The notes: generated by a model not told the origin, from the sequence alone. Counted from the first letter of the stretch, positions 7,549 to 14,826 are shown. The stretch is DNA of 15,557 nt from Planctomycetota bacterium (GCA_019347795.1 JAHWKS010000018.1:1-15557); one strand, 5' to 3'. Numbers and translations are program-made.

Positions 7549-8682
7549 ATGTCGAATGCAGGCTCCGACAGTATCGGCGACGGCCCGGAGGGGCTATGCG
7601 ACGCCCATGCTCTCGGGACTGCGATTCAGGCGCATTTCGACCGGCTCATAGATCGATTCCTGCCCCGCCTCGATCGGTTGGTGAAAACCGTAGATGGCGC
7701 CGAGGCGCGGCCGCCTCGCCTGCTCGGCGCCCTCGTGTCGGGCTTCCGGGACGGCGCTGTCAACTATGCTATTGAGGGCGGCGGGGATCTCTCCTTCATC
7801 GATGCCGCATGCACGGCGATGCAAACTGAGGTCGCGCGCTCGTGCCCCCCCGGGACCGCGAAAGCGAACGAAACATGGCTCGAACCGGCAGCATTCGCGC
7901 GTTCCATTGTCTACTCCAACGACGATGAGCGTGCAGTCTCCAAGACCGTCGAGGAGGCACAGACGCTCGCCAACGAGGTCGTCCTCTCCTGCACTGGGCT
8001 AGCGAACTCGCTCGCAAGATTTTTTCGTGGCTCGGGATTTGAGCGACGGGATTTGCAACAGGAGGCACTAATTGGCCTGCGAGAAGCAGCGCTCAAGTAC
8101 CAACCGTCCCTGGGCGTACCATTTGCCGCGTTCGCACGGGCCGTCGTTCTAAATCGCCTTCGCAGTGCACTCCGGAGATCCGGCGGCGCGACGGAGTATT
8201 CCGCACGCCAAGTCGGGGAATTTCGCGACGCTAAGATCCGCTTGGCCCATGAACAACGACGGGAGCCAACAAACGAGGATGTCCTGCGTTCTCTGGGCTG
8301 GGACGGGTGCAAGCGGGAAAACTTCCTCGCAGTACTGCGCATTCTAAAGCCAAAGGTCCTGCCTTCGACAGATGCAGAGCGGAGCGAGGTGGTCGTTCCC
8401 TCGCGAGAAGCCGATCCTGCGTCCGCAGCCGAGATGCGCGAGTCGGACGCCGAGATCCGTGAAACTCTGCTGCGCCTGCGTGCGGCGATGGAGCGACTGC
8501 CCGCAGAGGATCGTGAACTGCTCAACCTTCGGTTTTTTCAATCCCTCTCGTGGCGAGCGATCGGTGAGCGTCTGGGCCTCACCCCAAATCGGGTCGGCAG
8601 GAAGCTCGACAGGGTACTCACACTCCTCAGACGGGAGATGGGCGGCGCCAATCCCGCGACACGGAGCGCTGGGAGCGCCTGA
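7549..8682 (+). CDS. Sigma-70 family RNA polymerase sigma factor with a long N-terminal extension
   Basis: This 377-residue protein should direct RNA polymerase to a special set of promoters. Region 2 lies at about 148-211, with the typical DLQQEALIGLREAALKY, then FAAFARAVVLNRLRSALRR. A region 3-like helix set covers about 217-270, including EQRREPTNEDVLRSLGW. Region 4 lies at about 303-364, with MERLPAEDRELLNLRFF followed by a helix-turn-helix, SWRAIGERLGLTPNRVGRKL. Having region 3 makes it more like a group 3 factor than a two-domain ECF factor. Residues 1 to about 145 match nothing I recognise and are unusual for the family; they may be a regulatory or partner-binding domain. The next gene starts 36 bp later and carries an anti-sigma-like zinc motif, so the two are probably an operon and a sigma/anti-sigma pair. 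Autoregulation is plausible but not shown. Confidence 0.85.
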   Translation: MSNAGSDSIGDGPEGLCDAHALGTAIQAHFDRLIDRFLPRLDRLVKTVDGAEARPPRLLGALVSGFRDGAVNYAIEGGGDLSFIDAACTAMQTEVARSCPPGTAKANETWLEPAAFARSIVYSNDDERAVSKTVEEAQTLANEVVLSCTGLANSLARFFRGSGFERRDLQQEALIGLREAALKYQPSLGVPFAAFARAVVLNRLRSALRRSGGATEYSARQVGEFRDAKIRLAHEQRREPTNEDVLRSLGWDGCKRENFLAVLRILKPKVLPSTDAERSEVVVPSREADPASAAEMRESDAEIRETLLRLRAAMERLPAEDRELLNLRFFQSLSWRAIGERLGLTPNRVGRKLDRVLTLLRREMGGANPATRSAGSA

Positions 8683-8718
8683 CTCAGTCCCGACGCAATA
8701 CATTCAGGAGAGCACTGC

Positions 8719-11298
8719 ATGACTTCCCGCGACGATGGCGGACACGCACTGAAGCGGCAACTCAGCCTGCTCGGTACCGCGCTCCTGTTGGAGGATAGCG
8801 GCCCGACGGACGGCTGCCTGCCGCAGGAGCGGTTGCGCGATCTCGCTCTACATCCGGACCGTCTCGATCCGACTACCCGGCACCACATGAGCCAATGCGA
8901 GCGTTGCGCCTACACATACGCGTCGTTCCGTGGCCTTGCCGCCGTTCGGGCGCTCGCGTCCTCCTGGCGCGTAACATTGGACGCGAAAACTCTTGATCCG
9001 GCCGTCAGGAATCGGGAGTGGCAGTTCTTCGGTCATCTGTATCTTGAAAACGGCTCGGTAACGTGGTGCGACAAGAGCGACTGGCTCTACAGTCCGCTAT
9101 GCCTGCGCGTCACGATCATAGTCGACACAACCTCAGACTTGGTCGGAGTAACCATCGTCGATTCGCCTTCGGAAATGCGAGCCGCCACGCTGCACACACC
9201 GCGCTGTGCGGTAGTCCTTGAGCGTGACGATACCCTGGGGCTGTTTCAAGCCGCGGAGTCACTGGTCGGCGTGATGGGCCGTTCTGACCTCGACGCGGCC
9301 GGTGATGCATTCATAGAGGCGATGCGACATGGGGAGGTGTCACTCGAATTTGCGATCGCGTCGGAATGGGGCATGGTCAAGACCTCGGGCGAATGCGGAA
9401 TCGCCGAACTTCTGGAGACGGAAGTCGTCGAACGAACGTTCGATTATCAGCTTCCCTCTGGCCTCCACTGCGATACGTATGTGAATGTCGGCCGGCTCTG
9501 CCGCTCCGAAGAATCTCTACAGCGCGTGGCTAAGGCGTTCGACCTGCTCCTCGACGACTGCGAATTTGACACCATTCTCACGAATGGATGGGCGATGGCG
9601 ACCGTCGCTCGCAGGATCGCGAGCATCCGGAGGGAGCGGCGCGAAGGGCGGTTCGTCGAGGAGGTGATCTGCGAGGGCTACCAACGACTCGCGCTCGCCG
9701 GCGACATTCTCCCCGATAGCACCGTGCTCGTCCTCGTGGACGTGAGCGTAACCGGAACGCTCATCGGCCGGTTGCGCGAGCTTGTGGAGCGCGCTGGCGC
9801 GGTCGTGGCCGTAGTCGCCTGCCTAGTGGAGGCGGAGTCGCCCCGCTCGAAGCGGCTTCCGAGTCTGCGGCCACTCTGTCGAATCCCAATGGACGTCGTC
9901 GATCCGACCACAGAACATTGCCGCCGTTGTGACAAAATCGAAGCAAGGGTGTTTAATCCCATGTCACAATGCATGACCCAGCGTGCGGCCCATCCCCGGA
10001 GTCCGAGTGAATTCCTGGCGGAGAACGAAGAGGCGAGAGAGTTCTGGCGACTGGTGGATCTCGCCCACGCGTATGAACACCATCGCAAGGAGGAGCAGAC
10101 GCATTACATCGCCTTTGTTGACACGCGCAAGCTCCTCGAGCATCCGGAAGTTGGATCACCGCTCATCACGCAGCTATCAGCCCGGATCCGCGAGTGCGTT
10201 GAGCCGGACGTGCTGCTGGCGCCGAACCGTCCTCGTGGGAAAGTGCTCGCCACAATGCTCGCCGCGGCGCTCTCGTCAGGCGGGGAATCGTTGCCCGTTG
10301 TGGCCGCCCATCGTCACCAGCGCCGCGGAGATCGGCGATTGTCCAGCCGGCCATGGTTCGTTCGCCCCGCGGACCGCGAATACCTCCAGGGAAGGGCGGT
10401 GCTCGTGGTAGATGCTGCTGCGGGACATGGGACGACCCTCGATCGCCTGACGCAGCTCGCCATGGAACACAATGCGAAGCAAGTTGGCGCCGCGGTGCTG
10501 GTCAGTCGGTTGCCCGATGCATGTGAACAGGCATTTGCTAATCGATTGTCCGCAGGATTCACTTGGCTGTATCACCTGCCGATACGTCCGGTGCTGATTC
10601 GCGGCAACGATGACAGCCTTTGTCCAATCTGCCAGCGGAAGGCCGCCATCGAGCAGGTGGCGAGGGCATCCGGAGTGGACGCGATTCAGCAGTGGCTGCA
10701 GCACCTCGGACGTCCCGTCCGACGAAGCGCCCCCGCTGCCCAGCCGAGCCGCAGAGGCCAGCAGTTACAGCTCTTCCCCATGTGTAATGATTTTCTGGAG
10801 CACTGCCGCGAGGCCGTTGCAAGCGGAGTCACGCTGCACGCACTGAACGCTGCGATGACCAACGGCATGGCGCCGCTGACGCTTCCGGAGATATTCAACA
10901 ACCACATTCCTTCGCGCAACCGCGCGGCCATGGTCGAGCATTTGCCACAGGGAACGGTGGAATGGAGCGGTGAAACTCTTGCGGACGACCTCCGTGAGTT
11001 CCTGAGCAGAGGAACTGCCGCGAACGTTTGGCGGGCATCCGCTGAGATCCTTGTAAAGGAAGGAGCGGACGACTGGCTACTCCAAGTGGACGAACTGCTC
11101 GTGCGTTTGCGATGTACAAAAGCGAACACATCGTCGACGTTCTGGAATCACTTTGCCTGCACTGCCTACGTTGCCGTTACCCAGAATCCGCAAATTCGGC
11201 AGGCGGTCCGGGAGCGCCTCCTGCACGTCGCGAGAACTACCGCGGGAACTTCGGATGCCGAAGGCCTTCAGCGCGTGCTCGAAATGGTTCCGGAATAG
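8719..11298 (+). CDS. Zinc-motif protein with two tandem degenerate PRTase-like domains, putative anti-sigma
   Basis: The protein has 859 residues, and ATG 8719 is preceded at 8 bases by AGGAG. Near the N-terminus, HHMSQCERC (about 55-63) carries the HxxxCxxC signature of zinc-binding anti-sigma (ZAS) domains. Two regions then resemble type I, orotate-like phosphoribosyltransferases. The first (about 240-405) has LPSGLHCDTYVN and the PRPP-loop-like VLVDVSVTGTLIG; the second (about 465-640) has VLVVDAAAGHGTTLDRL. Each loop keeps only one of the two usual acidic residues, D341 in the first and D565 in the second. Each half ends in a CxxC, C401/C404 and C635/C638, suggesting duplication with a zinc knuckle. 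The last ~200 residues are unassigned. Inferred role: a cytoplasmic regulator binding the upstream sigma factor through the zinc motif and sensing a PRPP- or nucleotide-like ligand. Catalysis is doubtful with these loops. A true enzyme making or cleaving a nucleoside cannot be excluded. Confidence 0.6.
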   Translation: MTSRDDGGHALKRQLSLLGTALLLEDSGPTDGCLPQERLRDLALHPDRLDPTTRHHMSQCERCAYTYASFRGLAAVRALASSWRVTLDAKTLDPAVRNREWQFFGHLYLENGSVTWCDKSDWLYSPLCLRVTIIVDTTSDLVGVTIVDSPSEMRAATLHTPRCAVVLERDDTLGLFQAAESLVGVMGRSDLDAAGDAFIEAMRHGEVSLEFAIASEWGMVKTSGECGIAELLETEVVERTFDYQLPSGLHCDTYVNVGRLCRSEESLQRVAKAFDLLLDDCEFDTILTNGWAMATVARRIASIRRERREGRFVEEVICEGYQRLALAGDILPDSTVLVLVDVSVTGTLIGRLRELVERAGAVVAVVACLVEAESPRSKRLPSLRPLCRIPMDVVDPTTEHCRRCDKIEARVFNPMSQCMTQRAAHPRSPSEFLAENEEAREFWRLVDLAHAYEHHRKEEQTHYIAFVDTRKLLEHPEVGSPLITQLSARIRECVEPDVLLAPNRPRGKVLATMLAAALSSGGESLPVVAAHRHQRRGDRRLSSRPWFVRPADREYLQGRAVLVVDAAAGHGTTLDRLTQLAMEHNAKQVGAAVLVSRLPDACEQAFANRLSAGFTWLYHLPIRPVLIRGNDDSLCPICQRKAAIEQVARASGVDAIQQWLQHLGRPVRRSAPAAQPSRRGQQLQLFPMCNDFLEHCREAVASGVTLHALNAAMTNGMAPLTLPEIFNNHIPSRNRAAMVEHLPQGTVEWSGETLADDLREFLSRGTAANVWRASAEILVKEGADDWLLQVDELLVRLRCTKANTSSTFWNHFACTAYVAVTQNPQIRQAVRERLLHVARTTAGTSDAEGLQRVLEMVPE

Positions 11299-11699
11299 CA
11301 TATCCGGTGATGAACGTTGGCGCCGCCGGAGAACGAGGTCGTGTTCTGGCGTTCTGGACCTACGGGTTGACAAGGGAGGCGTTCGCCGCCGCGTCCGTAT
11401 AGACGCCGCAGCTCCTTGGTGCAGATCTGCCGCCTCCACCGGGCGCCCCACGGCACTGTGAAGCTGCGGCTGGATGCCCATCGGTGCGGTCGAAACACGT
11501 CGATGCATCTCGTAGGGATGAGGTTCCTATACCTTCGTGCTGTCGGCATGCCCGCGGACTATCGTCGGCTCGGTAGGAGTTGGGAGTGCCTAGAGCGAAA
11601 GATTTCGGGCAGCATGGAGCGCGAAATGATTTTCGCCGTATTGTCTGGTAACGGCCAATGGCGGCCGGAATCGTTCACCGAATCTGAAAGGAACCTCCG
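11299..11699. other. 401-bp intergenic gap before the ubiquitin-like operon
   Basis: No convincing gene is present. A GTG-initiated frame of 97 codons at 11416-11709 overlaps the next gene and shows no domain. The gap is likely to hold the promoter of the ubiquitin-like operon. A TTGACA at 11367 exists, but its only TATA-like partner is 25 bases away, too far for a standard promoter. AAAGGA at 11687-11692 serves as the ribosome binding site for the ATG at 11700. Confidence 0.55.
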
Positions 11700-11948
11700 A
11701 TGGAAATGATCACGCTCACCTTCGCCACGACCGCTGGTGATTACACGGACGACTTCCCGCCCAATCAACCGCTTCATGCCGTGAAGACCAAGGTGATGGC
11801 ACACCTCAAGCTAGACCCTGGCCAAGCGGACCAGTTTGTGGTGACCCGCGATGGAAATCCGCTCGATGAATCCAAGACGCTGGCCGAACTCGGGCTCGTC
11901 GATAATCTCATCCTCACCATCGAGCGCCATGACGTGGTGAAGATCTGA
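11700..11948 (+). CDS. Ubiquitin-like beta-grasp protein without a C-terminal glycine
   Basis: This 82-residue protein has the size and rhythm of a single ubiquitin fold: an ITLTFATTAGD first hairpin, a central helix (about 24-37, LHAVKTKVMAHL), then FVVTRDGNPLDESKTLAELGL and a last strand, NLILTIER. The segment DGNPLDESKTLAELGLVDN closely follows ubiquitin's G-K-x-L-x-D-x-x-T-L...Y-N pattern. In a conjugation pathway it would be adenylated by the E1-like protein and passed to the E2-like protein, both encoded downstream. The C-terminus is RHDVVKI instead of a Gly-Gly tail. The last glycine is residue 65, inside the fold, so trimming cannot expose a normal tail. It is the first gene of a tight operon, with 3 bases to the E2-like gene. 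It may use an unusual acyl terminus or act as a non-conjugated carrier. Confidence 0.8.
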   Translation: MEMITLTFATTAGDYTDDFPPNQPLHAVKTKVMAHLKLDPGQADQFVVTRDGNPLDESKTLAELGLVDNLILTIERHDVVKI

Positions 11949-11951
11949 CCT

Positions 11952-12374
11952 ATGGACGCGGAAATCATCAAGGCTCTGATGGCAGAGCAACTCGAGCGCG
12001 TTCGCGACAGTGCCCTTTGCAGAGTGTTTGGCTGGGAGATTAGCGTGGACGGACTAAGTGCGTACGTCCACATGCGACCGCGCAGGAAACCGGACACGAC
12101 ATACCTCCTCCGGGCGTCCTTTGAAGATTTTCCCCGGCATGCGCCGTCGTGCGTCTTTGTGGACGTGGCGAGCCGGCAGCCGGACGACGACGCGTGGCCG
12201 CCCAAAACTCGTCATGGGGCCTCGCCGCCCGGCATTTGCACGCCCGGAACGCGGGAATTCCACAATCACTACCATGCAAATGACCGCCAGTACCCCTGGA
12301 GCCCCGACCGGTATCCGTTTCTGCAGACGCTGACAGAGATTCACCGCCTCATGGAACACGGGATAGGAACGTAA
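11952..12374 (+). CDS. E2-like ubiquitin-conjugating enzyme
   Basis: This 140-residue protein matches the size of a bare E2 (UBC) fold. Strands around YVHMRP, YLLRASF and SCVFVDV precede PPGICTPGT, where C96 in GIC sits at the expected catalytic cysteine position, comparable to the GxIC of eukaryotic E2s. The W-x-P and helix that follow a canonical E2 cysteine are echoed by YPWSPDRYPFLQTLTEIHRLM. The classical HPN motif is not preserved; a lone H88 lies 8 residues before the cysteine. A His-rich FHNHYH follows at 103-108. The predicted role is accepting the ubiquitin-like protein from the E1-like enzyme and transferring it to a target; no E3 is encoded nearby. The gene starts 3 bases after the ubiquitin-like gene stops and ends 2 bases before the JAB gene. 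Fold assignment rests on motif, size and operon context. Confidence 0.7.
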   Translation: MDAEIIKALMAEQLERVRDSALCRVFGWEISVDGLSAYVHMRPRRKPDTTYLLRASFEDFPRHAPSCVFVDVASRQPDDDAWPPKTRHGASPPGICTPGTREFHNHYHANDRQYPWSPDRYPFLQTLTEIHRLMEHGIGT

Positions 12375-12376
12375 CG

Positions 12377-12967
12377 ATGAAGAACAAGCCATTCCGACCC
12401 CGGCCTCCCTATCCGAGTACGCGCCCCTACTGGGCGCCGCCGCTCGGGCGCCGCCGCATGCAGGTTCCGGACCGAGTCGGTTGCATCTGTGTCCCGTTAT
12501 CGGTGCTGGAGGCGACGAGCGGCATCATGCGAGCATTCGGTGAAGAGCAGCGGGAGTGTTACGTCTGGTGGGGCGGGTACTTCACGGCTTCAGGTGACGC
12601 GCAAGTTCTCACCGCCTACTGCCCGGACATTGCGACAGATTATGGCCGGATTCATCTGCGCCTTGGCGATCTTCACGCCATCCACGGCGCACTGCGCGAA
12701 CGAGACCAGGTGCTGATCGCCGAACTGCATACGCATCCGCCCGGCGCCGGCGGCCAGAACGAGGTTGACGCGGCCCACGCCGCGGCGCCGTATCCCGGGT
12801 TCATTACGGTCGTAGTCCCGGACTTCGCCGCTCCATTCTTCCATGATCTCCGGCGATGTCACGTCTACGAATACGTGCGCGACAACCGCTGGCGACAGCT
12901 TGACGCGTCCGCGATTGCCGACAAGTTCACGGTCGAAGAGTCCTTCGTCCAGGTGCGATCGACATGA
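12377..12967 (+). CDS. JAB/JAMM-domain metallopeptidase (deubiquitinase-like)
   Basis: The protein has 196 residues, and AGGAA lies 7 bases before ATG 12377. The first ~27 residues are Pro/Arg-rich and probably disordered. The JAMM motif follows: a glutamate, E60, in RECYVWWGG, then AELHTHPPGAGGQNEVD, with zinc ligands H118, H120 and D131 in the H-x-H-x10-D spacing. The usual serine before that aspartate is Asn128. By family knowledge, JAMM enzymes are zinc isopeptidases that remove or process ubiquitin-like proteins, for example the DUBs of the CBASS and Bil pathways. Here it would reverse conjugation or trim the ubiquitin-like precursor. Substituting the conserved Ser, which helps stabilise the transition state, could lower activity or change its preference. 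The gene overlaps the E1-like gene start by 4 bases (ATGA), indicating translational coupling. Confidence 0.85.
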   Translation: MKNKPFRPRPPYPSTRPYWAPPLGRRRMQVPDRVGCICVPLSVLEATSGIMRAFGEEQRECYVWWGGYFTASGDAQVLTAYCPDIATDYGRIHLRLGDLHAIHGALRERDQVLIAELHTHPPGAGGQNEVDAAHAAAPYPGFITVVVPDFAAPFFHDLRRCHVYEYVRDNRWRQLDASAIADKFTVEESFVQVRST

Positions 12968-14535
12968 CGCAACACAGCCGCACGGAGCGGCTTCTCGAGC
13001 GCCTCGCTGGCGAGCGGGGAATCGCAGGCCAACTCGGCGCCGGCCGCGTGACGCTGGTGGTGCCGGCCCATGAGGCCGCTAATCCGCAGGCCCAACTCAT
13101 CGCCACGTTTACGGCGAATCTGGCCGCGCGGCTCTTTCCGGTCGTGCGGCAGTTGAATGTCCATTTACCTCGCGACGCCATTCTGACGGCTTCCGTCCCG
13201 CGTTGGACAGGGAGCACGCTTGGGGGGTCCCTTACACGATTTTTCCGTGCGCTGGACCCGTCTGTAACCTGCGCCGTCAACAGCGGGCAGGCGGCGGACG
13301 ATAATGACGTGACGGTCGTGTTCGGCTCGGCGGGGGACGTTCCCGCGACCGTGTATGCTGGCGGAACGGGATGGGTTGCGCAGCTCTCAACCGAAGGACA
13401 TGTGCCGATCGCCGGCTCGCCCAACCCGGTGGGCGCCTACACGACAGCCGCTTTCACCGTCGCTGAGATCTGGAAGCAGCTGCTGGCGCCGTATGGCTAT
13501 CTGTTCCCATACGTGCCCATGTTCCCGTTGCACGGCGACTTTGCCTTCTCCGCCTTCGATTACCGCCATAAGGCCGACGGGCCGAATCCGGAGTTGCCAG
13601 ATTCGTTTTCCCTGGGGCGACTCACGACGATCGGCCTTGGCGCCGGCGGCGCCGGCGCTGCGTACACACTGGCGTCGCTACCGGATTTGCGAGGCCAGAT
13701 GCGCCTGATCGAGCCGGATGAAGCCACTCTGTCGAACCTCAACCGCCTCGTAGTCGCCGACGCCGGCGATGTCCGGAAGAAGCAACCCAAAGTTAGCATT
13801 GTCGCCGAACTGCTTCGCCGTTTTCCGCAACTCAGCGTCGAGCCGCACGCCAGCGCCTTCGACGCCGTACGTCCGTCGCTTCGCCCGACGGATTATGCAC
13901 GCGTGCTGGCTGCCGTCCACAGTCGCGCCGCACGGCATTCGATTCAGCTCGAAACGCCAAGCGTGCTGTGGGATGCAGCAGCGACCTCCACGGGTGAATT
14001 CCACGTGTGGCGCGTCGCGTTTGGACGGACACAGTGCTTGGCCTGCCGCCTCGCGTCGGAGGACCGGGACCCCGAGCGTGAGAAATCTCGCCAGTTAGAG
14101 ACCCTGCTAGGCCAGCCCGCCGCAGTGTGGTTGCGCAAGATCCGGGACAATGAACGCTTCACGAAGACTGAGGCGGCGGCGCTGGCCACGGCGCTGAATG
14201 AGATCGCATCGGAGGCCGCACCGCCGACAGAGGGCCTGCGCTTCGGCGACTGGGAAGCAGAGCAATGCGGCAAATTGGACTTGCCCGATCCAGATGACGA
14301 GATCCCAATTCCGTTTGCGCCGGTGCTCGCCGGCGTTCTCCTGGCCGGTGAAGTTCTCAAGGAAGCAATCTTTCCGCGGGACGTCTTGAACGGGACGTAT
14401 TGGAATACCCTGGTTGGCCGGTTCATGCCCCAGAACCAGCCGCGCTGTCCCGGGCCGCGGCCGGATTGTCCAATCTGCGCAAAGCCGGCGTTTCATGAGC
14501 AGCATGCGCGTCGGCGCGGGGGGCGCGGCGCATGA
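12964..14535 (+). CDS. E1-like ubiquitin-activating enzyme (ThiF/MoeB superfamily)
   Basis: The protein has 523 residues. The ThiF adenylation domain begins near 215 with TTIGLGAGGAGAAYTLASL, the nucleotide-binding loop, followed by LIEPDEATLSNLNRL with the conserved NxNR and KKQPKV. LWDAAATSTGEFH follows. A zinc site is likely from C358/C361 (QCLACR) and C502/C505 (DCPIC). C435 in EQCGKLD sits just before the helix FAPVLAGVLLAGEVLKEAI, where MoeB-like and E1 enzymes carry the catalytic cysteine, so it is the best thioester candidate. Residues 1 to about 200 form an extra N-terminal domain I cannot assign; other bacterial E1-like proteins also have non-ThiF N-terminal parts. The predicted reaction is ATP-dependent adenylation of the ubiquitin-like C-terminus, then transfer to the E2-like protein. 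The start overlaps the JAB stop by 4 bases. The Arg/Gly-rich tail after the zinc knuckle is unassigned. Confidence 0.88.
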   Translation: MTQHSRTERLLERLAGERGIAGQLGAGRVTLVVPAHEAANPQAQLIATFTANLAARLFPVVRQLNVHLPRDAILTASVPRWTGSTLGGSLTRFFRALDPSVTCAVNSGQAADDNDVTVVFGSAGDVPATVYAGGTGWVAQLSTEGHVPIAGSPNPVGAYTTAAFTVAEIWKQLLAPYGYLFPYVPMFPLHGDFAFSAFDYRHKADGPNPELPDSFSLGRLTTIGLGAGGAGAAYTLASLPDLRGQMRLIEPDEATLSNLNRLVVADAGDVRKKQPKVSIVAELLRRFPQLSVEPHASAFDAVRPSLRPTDYARVLAAVHSRAARHSIQLETPSVLWDAAATSTGEFHVWRVAFGRTQCLACRLASEDRDPEREKSRQLETLLGQPAAVWLRKIRDNERFTKTEAAALATALNEIASEAAPPTEGLRFGDWEAEQCGKLDLPDPDDEIPIPFAPVLAGVLLAGEVLKEAIFPRDVLNGTYWNTLVGRFMPQNQPRCPGPRPDCPICAKPAFHEQHARRRGGRGA

Positions 14536-14556
14536 TGGCTGCGATCCTTGCGCATG

Positions 14557-14583
14557 CGGCCGCCTTCCCTTAATCGGCGGCCG
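14557..14583 (+). terminator. Strong hairpin after the ubiquitin-like operon, possible terminator
   Basis: CGGCCGCC and GGCGGCCG form a perfect 8-bp, all-GC stem with an 11-base loop, 21 bases after the E1-like stop codon. A G-U pair could extend it. No T-run follows, so it may instead stabilise the operon's mRNA 3' end. The rest of the gap, to 14826, shows nothing clear. Confidence 0.5.
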
Positions 14584-14826
14584 TGCTGGAATCTCATCGC
14601 TAAGTGCCTTGTTGCTCGTCGGTTGAGTTCGATACACTTGGGCGGGAGCCGGCTTGGCGACCCTGAAACGGTCTATCCCCCGACTGAAGCCGGCGTTATT
14701 CCCACGCACTGCCGCCTCCCGCTTCGATGGGCGGACCAGACGTTGTTGGCGGCGGTGCAGCGGCGCGAATTAGCGGATGACTTAGCCGCCCAGGAAAGCT
14801 CTCAGCGAGGCCCAAGAAGGCAGATT

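Noticed and set aside
7911..8525. 204-codon minus-strand open frame opposite the sigma factor
   Set aside because: It is Arg/Ser-rich with no motif, and lies fully within the recognised sigma factor gene.
11290..11307. CCGGA-N8-TCCGG hairpin at the end of the PRTase gene as a terminator
   Set aside because: The stem is only 5 bp, overlaps the stop codon and has no T-run.
11367..11403. TTGACA at 11367-11372 and TATAGA at 11398-11403 as a promoter for the ubiquitin-like operon
   Set aside because: The spacer is 25 bases, far beyond the usual 16-18, so it is not a believable sigma-70 promoter.
11416..11709. Open frame of 97 codons before the ubiquitin-like gene
   Set aside because: It starts with GTG, overlaps the well-supported gene at 11700, has no good ribosome binding site and no domain pattern.
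14532..14573. 13-codon frame whose ATG overlaps the E1-like stop (ATGA)
   Set aside because: It ends almost at once inside the hairpin region; the overlap is probably chance or the trace of a lost gene.
14554..14826. Upstream in-frame extension of the right-edge gene from ATG 14554
   Set aside because: It would cross the hairpin, lacks a ribosome binding site, and its codon use and residue mix look non-coding. The start at 14827 has a good AAGAAGG.
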